From positions 1 to 6,392 of the forward strand of contig JABUEZ010000130.1 in NCBI GenBank assembly GCA_013314795.1: DNA of 6,392 bases, written 5' to 3'. The notes beneath the pieces are model-generated. The model did no database searches and was not told the origin of the DNA. It saw nothing but the letters and a program-made list of their open reading frames with translations. Below, in pieces: positions 1 to 5,886 of this stretch (position 1 is the first letter of the stretch; each line of letters begins with the position of its first letter). The DNA comes from Candidatus Profundicultor aquiphilus (GTDB taxonomy: Bacteria; Atribacterota; Atribacteria; Atribacterales; Caldatribacteriaceae). Both the position numbers and the translations under genes were made by a program.

Positions 1-440
1 TCTGGGAAAAACTGGATGTGGCGATAGTGGGAGCAGGTGATCCCCGTTTGGGGAAGGTGCCGGTGCCCCAGTTTTTTTTCAGTGATCCGGTTTCGGCAAA
101 GATTCTGGCCAAAGAAGGTGTGGTGGGGGATTTATTGTGTCATTTTTTGGAGCACGATGGATCGCTCAGTGACCCGGTTTTTGACCGTCGGGTGATGAGC
201 ATTCCTCTTTCCTGGTTGAAGAAGGTTCCCTGCGTGCTTGGGGTGATTGGTTTGGTGGAAAAAAAACATGTCCTCCAGGCGGTGTTGCGTGGAGGATATA
301 TCAATGTTCTCATTACCGATGCAGAAACGGCCAGGGCTGTGCTGGAAGAAAAGGGTGAAGGGGGTGAGAGGGGAGGAAACGAACGTGATTTTGGGGCAAA
401 AGATATTTCGAATAACCTTATAGAAAGGAGGCGTGAGTAA
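1..440 (+). CDS. SorC-family transcriptional regulator, C-terminal sugar-binding domain (5' truncated)
   Basis: The reading frame is open from the window edge (first full codon at base 3) to the TAA at 438-440, so only about 145 C-terminal residues are visible; whole SorC regulators usually have 310-340. The visible part matches the SorC/DeoR-type effector domain: a DVAIVGAG strand and glycine turn near the start, then VVGDLLCHFLEHDG (the family's 'GAVGDI..rF.d.dG' segment), a basic DRR followed by a hydrophobic stretch, and the C-terminal RGGYINVLITDAETARAVLE motif. Family members bind a phosphorylated sugar here and DNA through an N-terminal helix-turn-helix, which lies outside the window. 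About 25 charged residues follow the domain as a tail. The stop overlaps the start of the solute-binding-protein gene, so this is probably the local regulator of the transporter. A GTG at base 18 is internal to the domain and is not the true start. Confidence 0.88.
   Translation, partial: WEKLDVAIVGAGDPRLGKVPVPQFFFSDPVSAKILAKEGVVGDLLCHFLEHDGSLSDPVFDRRVMSIPLSWLKKVPCVLGVIGLVEKKHVLQAVLRGGYINVLITDAETARAVLEEKGEGGERGGNERDFGAKDISNNLIERRRE
424..431 (+). promoter_or_regulatory. Strong ribosome binding site for the solute-binding protein
   Basis: AAAGGAGG lies eight bases before the ATG at 440. It sits inside the last codons of the regulator gene, whose TAA shares its final A with that ATG (TAATG). 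The layout suggests termination-reinitiation coupling, reinforced by a near-perfect Shine-Dalgarno that allows high independent initiation. That suits a binding protein needed in excess over its membrane partners. Confidence 0.8.
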
Positions 441-2041
441 TGAGAAAACTGCTGTTTGTCGGTCTTTCCGTTTTGGTGGTGTTGTGTCTATCGGTCGTGT
501 ACGCTGATATGACTCTTACCAACGCAGGTGGAGAGTCAATTACGTTTACCGATGAGGAACTGGGAACAATTATTACTTCCGGCGAGAAACCGTTTGAGGG
601 TGTTACCATCACCATCACCGTGAATGAGGGTGGTCCCAAAGGGGGTATCTCTGGTCCGCTCTATGAATGGCGGGATGTTTGGGAGAAATTGACCGGGGCC
701 AAGCTGAACATTGTGGAGATTCCCTACGCTGAGCATTATCCAAAGGTGATGACGGATCTCCTTACTGGAACCGGTCAGTATGATGGGTTTATGATTGGTT
801 CCGACTGGATGGGCGAACTGGTGGCAGGTGAGTACATCGTTCCCATCGATAAATACATGAAGGATCCCCGTTTCCCCAAATGGGACCCCGAGTCGTTACC
901 ACCTTCTATCCGGACGCTCTATACCTGGGGTGATACCTGGTATGGGCCACTGAATGATAGTGATGGTCAGGTGCTTTACTACCGCAAAGACATCCTCAAC
1001 AATCCGGATTACCGTGCCAAATTCAAGGAAAAATATGGGTATGAGTACAATGTACCACCCAAGACCTGGAATGAACTCTATGATATTTCTGAATTCTTCA
1101 ATGGTTGGGACTGGAATAACGATGGGGAACCAGATTCCGGTATCGTTATGCACTTAAAAGTTGGTGCTCAGGGAATGTACCATTACGCTTCGCTCTCGGC
1201 GCCATTCTGCATCATGCCTGGAGAAAAGGTGGATAAGTACCATAACGTGTACTGGTTTGACCCCGAAGACATGAAACCTCTTATCAATAGCGAGGGGCAC
1301 GTCAAGGCGCTAGAGTTCCAGTTGAAGCTGGCCAAAACTGGTCCGGATGCCCAGGTTGCCTGGAGTCTGGGTGAGGCCTGGGATTACTTCCTGAGAGGGA
1401 AAGCAGTCTTCACCTTCTCCTGGGGTGACGTGGGGTCTTTGGTCCAGGATGAAGCCCGTTCCAAGATTAAGGGAAAGATGGGTGCTTCGATTCTTCCCGG
1501 AAGCCTTGAAGTCTATGATCGGTCTCAGGGGAAATTTGTGACCTTTGAAACCCCCAATGTGTGGGGTAACACCACCGGTGGTTCCTGGCATGGTGTGATT
1601 TCGGCGCTCTCCAAGAACCCGGAGGCCGTGTATCACCTTCTGGCTTTCCATGCCACCAATAAGATCAGTCTCTGGAACGTTCAGCGAGGCTGGACCGGCG
1701 TTGACCCGGGAGCTAAATTCCACTTCCTGCCACCCTATGGAACGGCGAGTCTCGATGATTATGTGGCCAATGGGTTCAACCCCGACGATGCGCAGGAGTA
1801 CCTCAAAGCATACTACGATAACTTCTTCGCTCCCAACATTGCACCCTACCTGCGGATTCCCGGTGGAAACGAATACTGGGTGGCTCTGGACCGGCACCTC
1901 TCTGAAGCTTACACCGGACAGGCTTCGGCTAAGGAAGCGCTCGATCGGGTAGCGCGAGACTGGGAAGATATCACCAACCGCTATGGTCGTGAGGAACAGC
2001 TCAAAGTTTACCAGGAATCCATCGGGTATAAAGCCGAGTAG
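440..2041 (+). CDS. ABC transporter extracellular solute-binding protein (family 1, sugar type)
   Basis: This 533-residue secreted protein would capture a substrate, probably a sugar or oligosaccharide, for the two permeases encoded next. Residues 1-22 form a signal peptide (basic MRK, hydrophobic core, VYA before Asp23) suited to signal peptidase I. Cys16 lacks a convincing lipobox. A polar segment (about 23-53) precedes the first core strand, VTITITVNEGG. The order that follows is typical of the family: the 'W..LTGAKLNIVEIPYAEHYPKVMTDLLTGTGQYDGFMIGSDWMGELV' region (about 78-130), an Asp/Trp-rich middle, and the lobe-crossing 'FLRGKAVFTFSWGDVGSL' segment. D224, N226, D228 and D232 form a DxNxDGxxD loop resembling a calcium site. 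At 533 residues it is longer than the usual 400-450, and it is rich in Trp and Tyr, as saccharide-binding clefts often are. It starts at an ATG with a strong ribosome site. The substrate cannot be read from sequence alone. Confidence 0.93.
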   Translation: MRKLLFVGLSVLVVLCLSVVYADMTLTNAGGESITFTDEELGTIITSGEKPFEGVTITITVNEGGPKGGISGPLYEWRDVWEKLTGAKLNIVEIPYAEHYPKVMTDLLTGTGQYDGFMIGSDWMGELVAGEYIVPIDKYMKDPRFPKWDPESLPPSIRTLYTWGDTWYGPLNDSDGQVLYYRKDILNNPDYRAKFKEKYGYEYNVPPKTWNELYDISEFFNGWDWNNDGEPDSGIVMHLKVGAQGMYHYASLSAPFCIMPGEKVDKYHNVYWFDPEDMKPLINSEGHVKALEFQLKLAKTGPDAQVAWSLGEAWDYFLRGKAVFTFSWGDVGSLVQDEARSKIKGKMGASILPGSLEVYDRSQGKFVTFETPNVWGNTTGGSWHGVISALSKNPEAVYHLLAFHATNKISLWNVQRGWTGVDPGAKFHFLPPYGTASLDDYVANGFNPDDAQEYLKAYYDNFFAPNIAPYLRIPGGNEYWVALDRHLSEAYTGQASAKEALDRVARDWEDITNRYGREEQLKVYQESIGYKAE

Positions 2042-2058
2042 TATTACCAAGTACGATT

Positions 2059-2083
2059 TCAGGGGAGCCAGTGGCTCCCCTGA
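2059..2083 (+). promoter_or_regulatory. Intercistronic hairpin between binding-protein and permease genes
   Basis: Arms 2059-2069 and 2073-2083 are perfect 11-bp complements around the three-base loop AGT. The hairpin begins 17 bases after the binding-protein stop. The bases after it are a G run rather than a T tract, so it is not a classic intrinsic terminator. Hairpins at this place in binding-protein operons (malE-malF is the known case) protect the upstream message from 3' exonucleases and lower downstream permease expression. Its 3' arm runs into the Shine-Dalgarno of the permease gene, so it may also limit ribosome access there. Confidence 0.75.
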
Positions 2084-2090
2084 GGGGGGA
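2082..2090 (+). promoter_or_regulatory. Ribosome binding site that sets the first permease start
   Basis: GAGGGGGGA lies seven bases before the ATG at 2098, a good distance. An in-frame GTG at 2071 would give a protein nine residues longer, but it lies in the loop of the hairpin and has no ribosome site of its own. The ATG at 2098 is therefore preferred. The first two bases of this site are also paired at the foot of the hairpin. Confidence 0.7.
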
Positions 2091-2097
2091 TAAACAA

Positions 2098-2961
2098 ATG
2101 GGTTTAAAAAGTGGGCGGATTAAATATCCTTTCATTCTTCCCTCGATGATCTGGGTTCTGGCTTTTACCATTTTCCCTCTCATTTATTCTTTTGGATTGA
2201 GCTTTTTCCGGGTTCGTCTGGGAAAGCCGGCGACTTTTATCGGATTGAACAATTTTATCCGCATTCTCAGTGACTATAAGTTGGGGAATTCCCTTCGGGT
2301 TACTCTGATGTATGTGGCGATCACGGTGAGTATCCAGCTTGTTTTGGGGATCCTCATTGCGCTTCTTTTTCATCAGGAAATAAAGGGGAAATCAATTTTT
2401 CGGGCTTTGCTGATCCTGCCCATTTTCTGTACCCCGATAGCGGTAGGATATCTGGGTTTGACCATTTTTTATGAGGAAGGCGGGCCACTGAATAGCATTT
2501 TAATGAGTCTTTTTGGCTGGAAGGTTCCCTGGCTTTCGAACCCTTTCTGGGCCTGGGTGGCGGTATTGCTTCTTGATATCTGGCAGTGGACTCCTTTCTG
2601 TTTCCTGGTGATTTTGGCTGGTCTCCAGTCGCTGCCGGAAGAAATCTACGATGCTGCGTATATTGACTCTTCTTCGGAGTGGGAAATCTTCCGTAAGATT
2701 ACGTTTCCCATGGTTCAGCCGGTTGTAGTGATTGTTCTTCTTTTGCGCCTCATCGAATCTTTTAAAATTTTTGATGTCATATACAGTTTGACCGGGGGAG
2801 GACCGGGAACGGCTACCGAAGTTTATTCCCTCTATACCTATCGAACTGGGTTGAAATTTTTTGATTTTGGGTATGCGTCGGCTTTGGGGTACGTGCTTTT
2901 AGCCATGGTTATGGTTGTGGTGAACCTTTTCTTCCGAAGGGTCCGTCAGGTTTACGAGTGA
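2098..2961 (+). CDS. ABC transporter permease, MalF/UgpA type
   Basis: This inner-membrane subunit has 287 residues and about six membrane segments, at roughly 11-35, 68-91, 102-125, 150-175, 207-222 and 258-280. The MalF-type hallmarks are the N-terminal 'YPFILPSMIWVLAFTIFPLIYSFGLSF', the FIGLNNF segment (48-53), and the near-invariant LTGGGPGTATEVYSLYTY region (231-248) before the last helix. The cytoplasmic EAA loop that docks on the ATPase is at 181-204 and ends ITFP. Its usual EAA-x3-G reads DAA-x3-S here (D185, S191), so the conserved Gly is replaced. The length is that of short sugar-type permeases without the extra MalF periplasmic domain. It pairs with the following permease, whose gene starts 13 bases downstream, and with the preceding binding protein. 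Confidence 0.93.
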   Translation: MGLKSGRIKYPFILPSMIWVLAFTIFPLIYSFGLSFFRVRLGKPATFIGLNNFIRILSDYKLGNSLRVTLMYVAITVSIQLVLGILIALLFHQEIKGKSIFRALLILPIFCTPIAVGYLGLTIFYEEGGPLNSILMSLFGWKVPWLSNPFWAWVAVLLLDIWQWTPFCFLVILAGLQSLPEEIYDAAYIDSSSEWEIFRKITFPMVQPVVVIVLLLRLIESFKIFDVIYSLTGGGPGTATEVYSLYTYRTGLKFFDFGYASALGYVLLAMVMVVVNLFFRRVRQVYE

Positions 2962-2974
2962 AGGGGGAAGATAT

Positions 2975-3829
2975 ATGGGTGTGGTCAGAAAAAAATCCAA
3001 AAGTCTTGCTGTCGTTCGATACGTTCTGGCGCTTCTCGTGGTGGCGTGGGCAGTATTTCTGATTTACTGGGGTGTGGTGACATCGCTCAAACCTCCCGCT
3101 GAAACCTTCACCATTAGCGGTATTTCTGTGCCTGTACTTCAATTTCGTCCTACTCTTGAGAACTGGAAAACGGAACTCTCCACGCGAGAGAGCCGATTTA
3201 CTCTGACAAATAGTGTTATCGTGGCAGTTTTTGCCACCGTAATGGCGATGCTTTTGGGGGTGCCGGCGGGATATGCTCTGGCTCGCTTTCAATTTCGGCG
3301 GATGAAAAACCGGGATCTCACTGTCTGGTTCCTCTCCCAGCGGGTTTTGCCACCGGTGGTGGTGGTGATTCCTTTCTTTCTTTTGATGCGGACTTTAAAA
3401 CTTCTCGATACCCAACTGGCCCTTATTTTGATCAACGCCACCTTTACTTTGCCCTTTGCAGTGGTCATCAGCCGACAGGCTTTTCAGGAATTACCGGTGG
3501 AACTCGAAGAAGCTGCGGCGGTGGATGGGTGTTCCGATTTCACCGCCTTCTTGCGCATTGCCTTTCCTCTGGCTGCACCCACGTTAGTGGCCGTGGCGGC
3601 TATTTGTGTGGCTTTCACCTGGAATGAGTTTCTCTTTGCGCTTTCCCTAACTTCTTTAAAGGCCAAGACTTTTCCTGTGTATCTTGCCGGTGCTGAAGAT
3701 ACCAGGGGTGTTCAGTTCTGGTTCATGGCCACCCGAGCCATGTTAGCTCTGGGGCCACCGACGGTGCTTGCACTTCTCATCCAGCGTTACATTGTGCGCG
3801 GTTTAACTTTTGGAGCCGTCAAAGGTTGA
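2975..3829 (+). CDS. ABC transporter permease, MalG/UgpE type
   Basis: This second inner-membrane subunit has 284 residues. Typical MalG-class features are the first helix followed by 'WGVVTSLKPPAE' (32-43), the LENWK segment before helix 2 (61-65), 'NSVIVAVFATVMAMLLGVPAGYALARF' (79-105), 'RVLPPVVVVIPFFLLMRTLKLLDTQLALIL' (123-152), and WNEFLFALSL (216-225). The EAA loop is canonical: E179-A180-A181, G185, then I195 and P198. It starts at an ATG preceded by AAGGGGGAAG, 13 bases after the first permease stop, so the two are translated together and should form the heterodimeric channel. The gene ends six bases before the stop of the convergent membrane-protein gene. No ATPase gene follows, so the nucleotide-binding subunit must be encoded elsewhere or upstream of the window. 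Confidence 0.94.
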   Translation: MGVVRKKSKSLAVVRYVLALLVVAWAVFLIYWGVVTSLKPPAETFTISGISVPVLQFRPTLENWKTELSTRESRFTLTNSVIVAVFATVMAMLLGVPAGYALARFQFRRMKNRDLTVWFLSQRVLPPVVVVIPFFLLMRTLKLLDTQLALILINATFTLPFAVVISRQAFQELPVELEEAAAVDGCSDFTAFLRIAFPLAAPTLVAVAAICVAFTWNEFLFALSLTSLKAKTFPVYLAGAEDTRGVQFWFMATRAMLALGPPTVLALLIQRYIVRGLTFGAVKG

Positions 3830-3835
3830 TCATCG

Positions 3836-4906
3836 TTAGGCCAGGTCCTCGCCCTTGGAAGCGAGGACCTGTTTTTTGCGGTAATAGAGAAAAAGTCCTT
3901 TGAGGATTCCGGCAACGGGGATGGCGATGATGAGCCCCAGTGCTCCCAGAAGCTGTCCCCCGACCATGAGGGCAACAAGGACGGTCAGAGGGTGAAGGCC
4001 CATTTCCTTTCCCATGATTTTGGGGGTGACAAGAATACCTTCAATCAGGTTGATCATGCCAAAAAGCGCCACCACACCAATGATCACCCAGATGGATTTG
4101 GTGCTGGCGAAGAGAAGGGCAATAAGCGTTCCCACGATTGGGCCGAGGTAAGGAATGATGTCAGTAATTCCGGCAATTACTCCAATAAGGAGTGGAAACT
4201 CGACCCCCATGGCTAAAAGTCCGACTGTGGCTGAAACGCCTACGAAGAGAGAGAGAATCATTCTTCCTAGGACAAAGCTTCCCAGGATACGGTCGATCTC
4301 TCGCAAAATCAGCACGAATTCTCGGCGTTTTTCCGGGGGGAACAGTTTGACCAGGGATTTACGAATTTTACCGGCATCGGTCATGAAGTAGTAAAGGGCA
4401 AAAGGAGTAACAACCAGGGCAAAGAAAAGCACAGTCATGAATAAAGACACAAGATTAAAGATATTTCTGAGAATTCCGGTGAGGTAGTTTTGCAGATTCT
4501 GCAGGAGGTTATTCAGGAATTCTTCTATAGATTGTGCTAAATTGAAGTCGGGGTAGCGTTTGTCGAGGTAGCGGGCTATTTCGATGATTTTTTCGGCAAT
4601 TTTTGAAGTGTAGTCAGAGGAAGAGGCAGTGAAGGATTTGAACTGAGAAATCACCTCGGGAACAATGAGGAAAAAGAGAAGCAGAGCAAAAAGGATAAGT
4701 CCCACAAAAATGATGGTGGTAGCGGTTTTCCAGGAAAGCCCCCGGCGGTTGAGGTATCTGGCTACAGGGACGAAAGCATAAGCGACAATCCCTGCCAGGG
4801 CAAAGGGAGCAAGTACGTTACGTAGAAGGTATACAAGATAGAGGGATATGATGATGAGGACCAGGTAGTAAAAATTTCGCAATATCTTTTCTTGAGAGTG
4901 GAGCAA
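3836..4906 (-). CDS. AI-2E family (PerM/YdiK/YtvI-like) membrane transporter
   Basis: This 356-residue multi-pass membrane protein belongs to the family once called UPF0118 (Pfam AI-2E_transport). Two N-terminal helices (about 12-48, then 62-86) precede an amphipathic, soluble-leaning segment (about 88-145), and further helices run to residue 340. Conserved family motifs are ITDIIPYLGPIVGT (247-260), LVTPKIMGKEMGLHPLTVL (292-310) and the GALGLIIAIPVAGILK segment (321-336). Members have been linked to autoinducer-2 export, Na+/H+ antiport and general efflux; the substrate here cannot be told. The start is a TTG, chosen because AAAGGA lies eight bases upstream and the next in-frame Met (residue 157) is deep in the protein. 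The gene is convergent with the transporter operon and divergent from the glycosyltransferase gene. I see no terminator of its own just past its stop, so its transcript may run antisense into the second permease gene. Confidence 0.92.
   Translation of the reverse strand: MLHSQEKILRNFYYLVLIIISLYLVYLLRNVLAPFALAGIVAYAFVPVARYLNRRGLSWKTATTIIFVGLILFALLLFFLIVPEVISQFKSFTASSSDYTSKIAEKIIEIARYLDKRYPDFNLAQSIEEFLNNLLQNLQNYLTGILRNIFNLVSLFMTVLFFALVVTPFALYYFMTDAGKIRKSLVKLFPPEKRREFVLILREIDRILGSFVLGRMILSLFVGVSATVGLLAMGVEFPLLIGVIAGITDIIPYLGPIVGTLIALLFASTKSIWVIIGVVALFGMINLIEGILVTPKIMGKEMGLHPLTVLVALMVGGQLLGALGLIIAIPVAGILKGLFLYYRKKQVLASKGEDLA
3842..3877 (+). terminator. Rho-independent terminator of the transporter operon
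   Basis: Arms 3842-3852 and 3861-3871 are perfect 11-bp complements, GC-rich, around an eight-base loop. Six T's follow immediately (3872-3877). It begins 12 bases after the stop of the second permease gene. It works in the plus direction only: the opposite strand has no T tract after the stem. The whole element lies inside the 3' end of the convergent gene, where the stem spells codons 346-355 and the T tract spells two lysines on the minus strand. Confidence 0.92.
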
Positions 4907-4914
4907 TTGTCTTT

Positions 4915-4920
4915 TCCTTT
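4915..4920 (-). promoter_or_regulatory. Ribosome binding site for the TTG start of the AI-2E family gene
   Basis: Read on the minus strand the bases are AAAGGA, in a purine-rich run, eight bases before the TTG at 4906-4904. No ATG or GTG gives a sensible alternative start close by, so this site supports the TTG. Confidence 0.65.
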
Positions 4921-4933
4921 CTTTCGATTCGTG

Positions 4934-4939
4934 TATAAT
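4934..4939 (+). promoter_or_regulatory. -10 element of a divergent promoter for the glycosyltransferase operon
   Basis: A perfect TATAAT on the plus strand would start transcription near 4946, about 40 bases before the glycosyltransferase ATG. No good -35 lies at 16-18 bases (the region is T/C-rich, at best three of six), so the promoter may be weak or activator-dependent. It overlaps the opposite-facing promoter, and each predicted start falls in or beside the other's -10. Confidence 0.5.
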
Positions 4940-4942
4940 AGT

Positions 4943-4971
4943 ATTCTATGATTTTTTAAATTTTCTGACAA
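4943..4971 (-). promoter_or_regulatory. Sigma-70-type promoter for the AI-2E family gene
   Basis: On the minus strand, TTGTCA (4971-4966; five of six match the -35 consensus) is followed after exactly 17 bases by TAGAAT (4948-4943; five of six match the -10 consensus). The spacer is A/T-rich. Transcription would start near 4936, giving a leader of about 30 bases that contains the ribosome site. Predicted from sequence only. Confidence 0.65.
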
Positions 4972-4986
4972 GGACTGAATCAGAGA

Positions 4987-5697
4987 ATGTTGGAAACACA
5001 GAAAATTACGGCCATTGTTCCAGCGTATAACGAAGCTACCCGGATTGCAAAGGTTCTGGAAGTGCTTTGCCGGGTCGACTTTATCGACCGTGTCATTGTG
5101 GTTGATGATGGTTCTCATGATAAAACTTTTGAGGTCGCCCGGCGGTTTCCGGTTGATGCAATCCGCCATTCTCACAATAGGGGTAAGGGTAAGGCTTTAG
5201 TTTCGGGAATTCGCCGTGATCCTGAAAGTGATATGTATCTCTTTCTGGATGCAGACCTCATCCATCTCCGCGAGGAGCATGTTCTGGGTCTGGTTGAGCC
5301 CCTGGTTCGATACCCGTTTTTGGATATGACTATTGGTGTCTTTAAAGGTGGAAGGGGTTCGAGTGACTTGGCGCAGAGAGTATTCCCCATTTTGAACGGT
5401 CAGAGAGCCGTGCGAGGGAGCTGGGTGCGGAATCTTCCTGATTTTTCTTGGACTCGCTTTGGGGTAGAGGTCTTTCTCACCAAGTTTGCCTATGATTCGG
5501 CGGCCAATGTGGAGATGGTTCCCCTGTGGGGACTTGCCCATTATCATAAGGAAGAAAAGTACGGCCCCTTTATGGGGTTTTATCATCGAGTGAAGATGTA
5601 CGTGGAGATTTTTCGAACGTATGTCCTGTACGAAGGGAAAATCAGAGGAGTAGAAAGAGTTGTGGGTGAGGAGGAGAAACGTTATGCCCGAGTGTAA
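4987..5697 (+). CDS. Glycosyltransferase, GT-A fold, family 2-type (GpgS-like features)
   Basis: This 236-residue cytoplasmic-type enzyme has no membrane anchor and would transfer a sugar from a nucleotide-sugar donor. It shows the GT-A pattern: VPAYNE (11-16), VVDDGSHDKT (38-47), GKGKA (66-70) and the metal-binding DAD at 88-90 in FLDADL. After it come FKGGRGSSDLAQR (119-131), GQRAVR (138-143) and FGVEVFLT (158-165). Their order recalls the acceptor loop ('GGRVTEL.ARPLL'), 'QPLaGE' and 'GYGVE' segments of glucosyl-3-phosphoglycerate synthase. H185 or H187 could be the third metal ligand. The protein is shorter than the roughly 300-residue GpgS, so the acceptor is uncertain; a lipid phosphate or another small acceptor is equally possible. 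Its ATG has a modest AAGGA 12 bases upstream. The 3' end overlaps the DUF6485 gene by 14 bases. Confidence 0.87.
   Translation: MLETQKITAIVPAYNEATRIAKVLEVLCRVDFIDRVIVVDDGSHDKTFEVARRFPVDAIRHSHNRGKGKALVSGIRRDPESDMYLFLDADLIHLREEHVLGLVEPLVRYPFLDMTIGVFKGGRGSSDLAQRVFPILNGQRAVRGSWVRNLPDFSWTRFGVEVFLTKFAYDSAANVEMVPLWGLAHYHKEEKYGPFMGFYHRVKMYVEIFRTYVLYEGKIRGVERVVGEEEKRYARV
5669..5674 (+). promoter_or_regulatory. Ribosome binding site that sets the DUF6485 start
   Basis: A perfect AGGAGG nine bases before the ATG at 5684, inside the last codons of the glycosyltransferase gene. An in-frame TTG at 5660 lies upstream of this site and would add eight residues that do not belong to the family, so it is rejected as the start. 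Confidence 0.8.
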
Positions 5698-5884
5698 CCT
5701 GAAAGCCAATTTAAATCAATGTACCTGTACCTATCTTTCCTGTCACCGTCGAGGGAAATGCTGTGAATGTGTGGTCTACCATCGCTCCCATGGGGAACTC
5801 CCCGGATGCTTTTTCCCCAGAGAAGCTGAAAAAACGTACGACCGCTCGATTCGGAAGTTTGTCGAAGTTTACAGCAAGGGATAG
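5684..5884 (+). CDS. DUF6485 family small cysteine-rich protein
   Basis: This 66-residue protein has eight cysteines: C4, C13, C15, C20, C26, C27, C29 and C42. They form CTC-x4-C, KCCEC and PGC patterns. The sequence NQCTCTYLSCHRRGKCCECVVYHR, followed by ELPGCFFPREAEKTYDRSIRKFVE, is what I recognise as DUF6485, a short family of unknown function known from anaerobic bacteria. The cysteine spacing suggests metal or iron-sulfur binding, with H21, H33 and H36 as possible extra ligands, but this is not shown. There is no signal peptide or membrane segment, so it is probably cytoplasmic. A short C-terminal helix (about 46-63) is likely. It starts 14 bases inside the end of the glycosyltransferase gene and stops two bases before the cyclase-family start, so all three genes are probably co-translated. 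Confidence 0.85.
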   Translation: MPECNLKANLNQCTCTYLSCHRRGKCCECVVYHRSHGELPGCFFPREAEKTYDRSIRKFVEVYSKG

Positions 5885-5886
5885 GA

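Noticed and set aside
40..50. Eleven-base match GATCCCCGTTT shared with 863-873
   Set aside because: Both encode Asp-Pro-Arg in unrelated proteins. Too short to be a meaningful repeat.
72..79. Run of eight T's in the regulator gene (and eight A's at 259-266)
   Set aside because: Possible slippage or phase-variation tracts, but both simply encode Phe-rich and Lys-rich codons in an intact frame. One instance with no sign of frameshift is not evidence.
1571..1582. Palindrome ACCACCGGTGGT, with a similar 10-base palindrome at 3350-3359
   Set aside because: Both lie in coding sequence (Thr-Thr-Gly-Gly and Pro-Pro-Val-Val), are not placed like operators, and arise easily from such codons.
1310..2050. 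Long open frame of 246 codons antisense to the solute-binding protein
   Set aside because: Its protein shows no family pattern and no ribosome site, and it mirrors the codon use of the real gene on the other strand. It is a shadow frame.
4907..4912. TTGTCT as a -35 for the plus-strand TATAAT
   Set aside because: The spacing to the -10 would be 21 bases, too long for a normal sigma-70 promoter.
5073..5089. Six-bp stem with a five-base loop in the glycosyltransferase gene
   Set aside because: Too short, inside coding sequence, with no T tract or other signal.
5180..5193. Two tandem GGGTAA-like units
   Set aside because: They encode the GKGKA motif of the glycosyltransferase. Two copies do not make a telomere-like or regulatory repeat.
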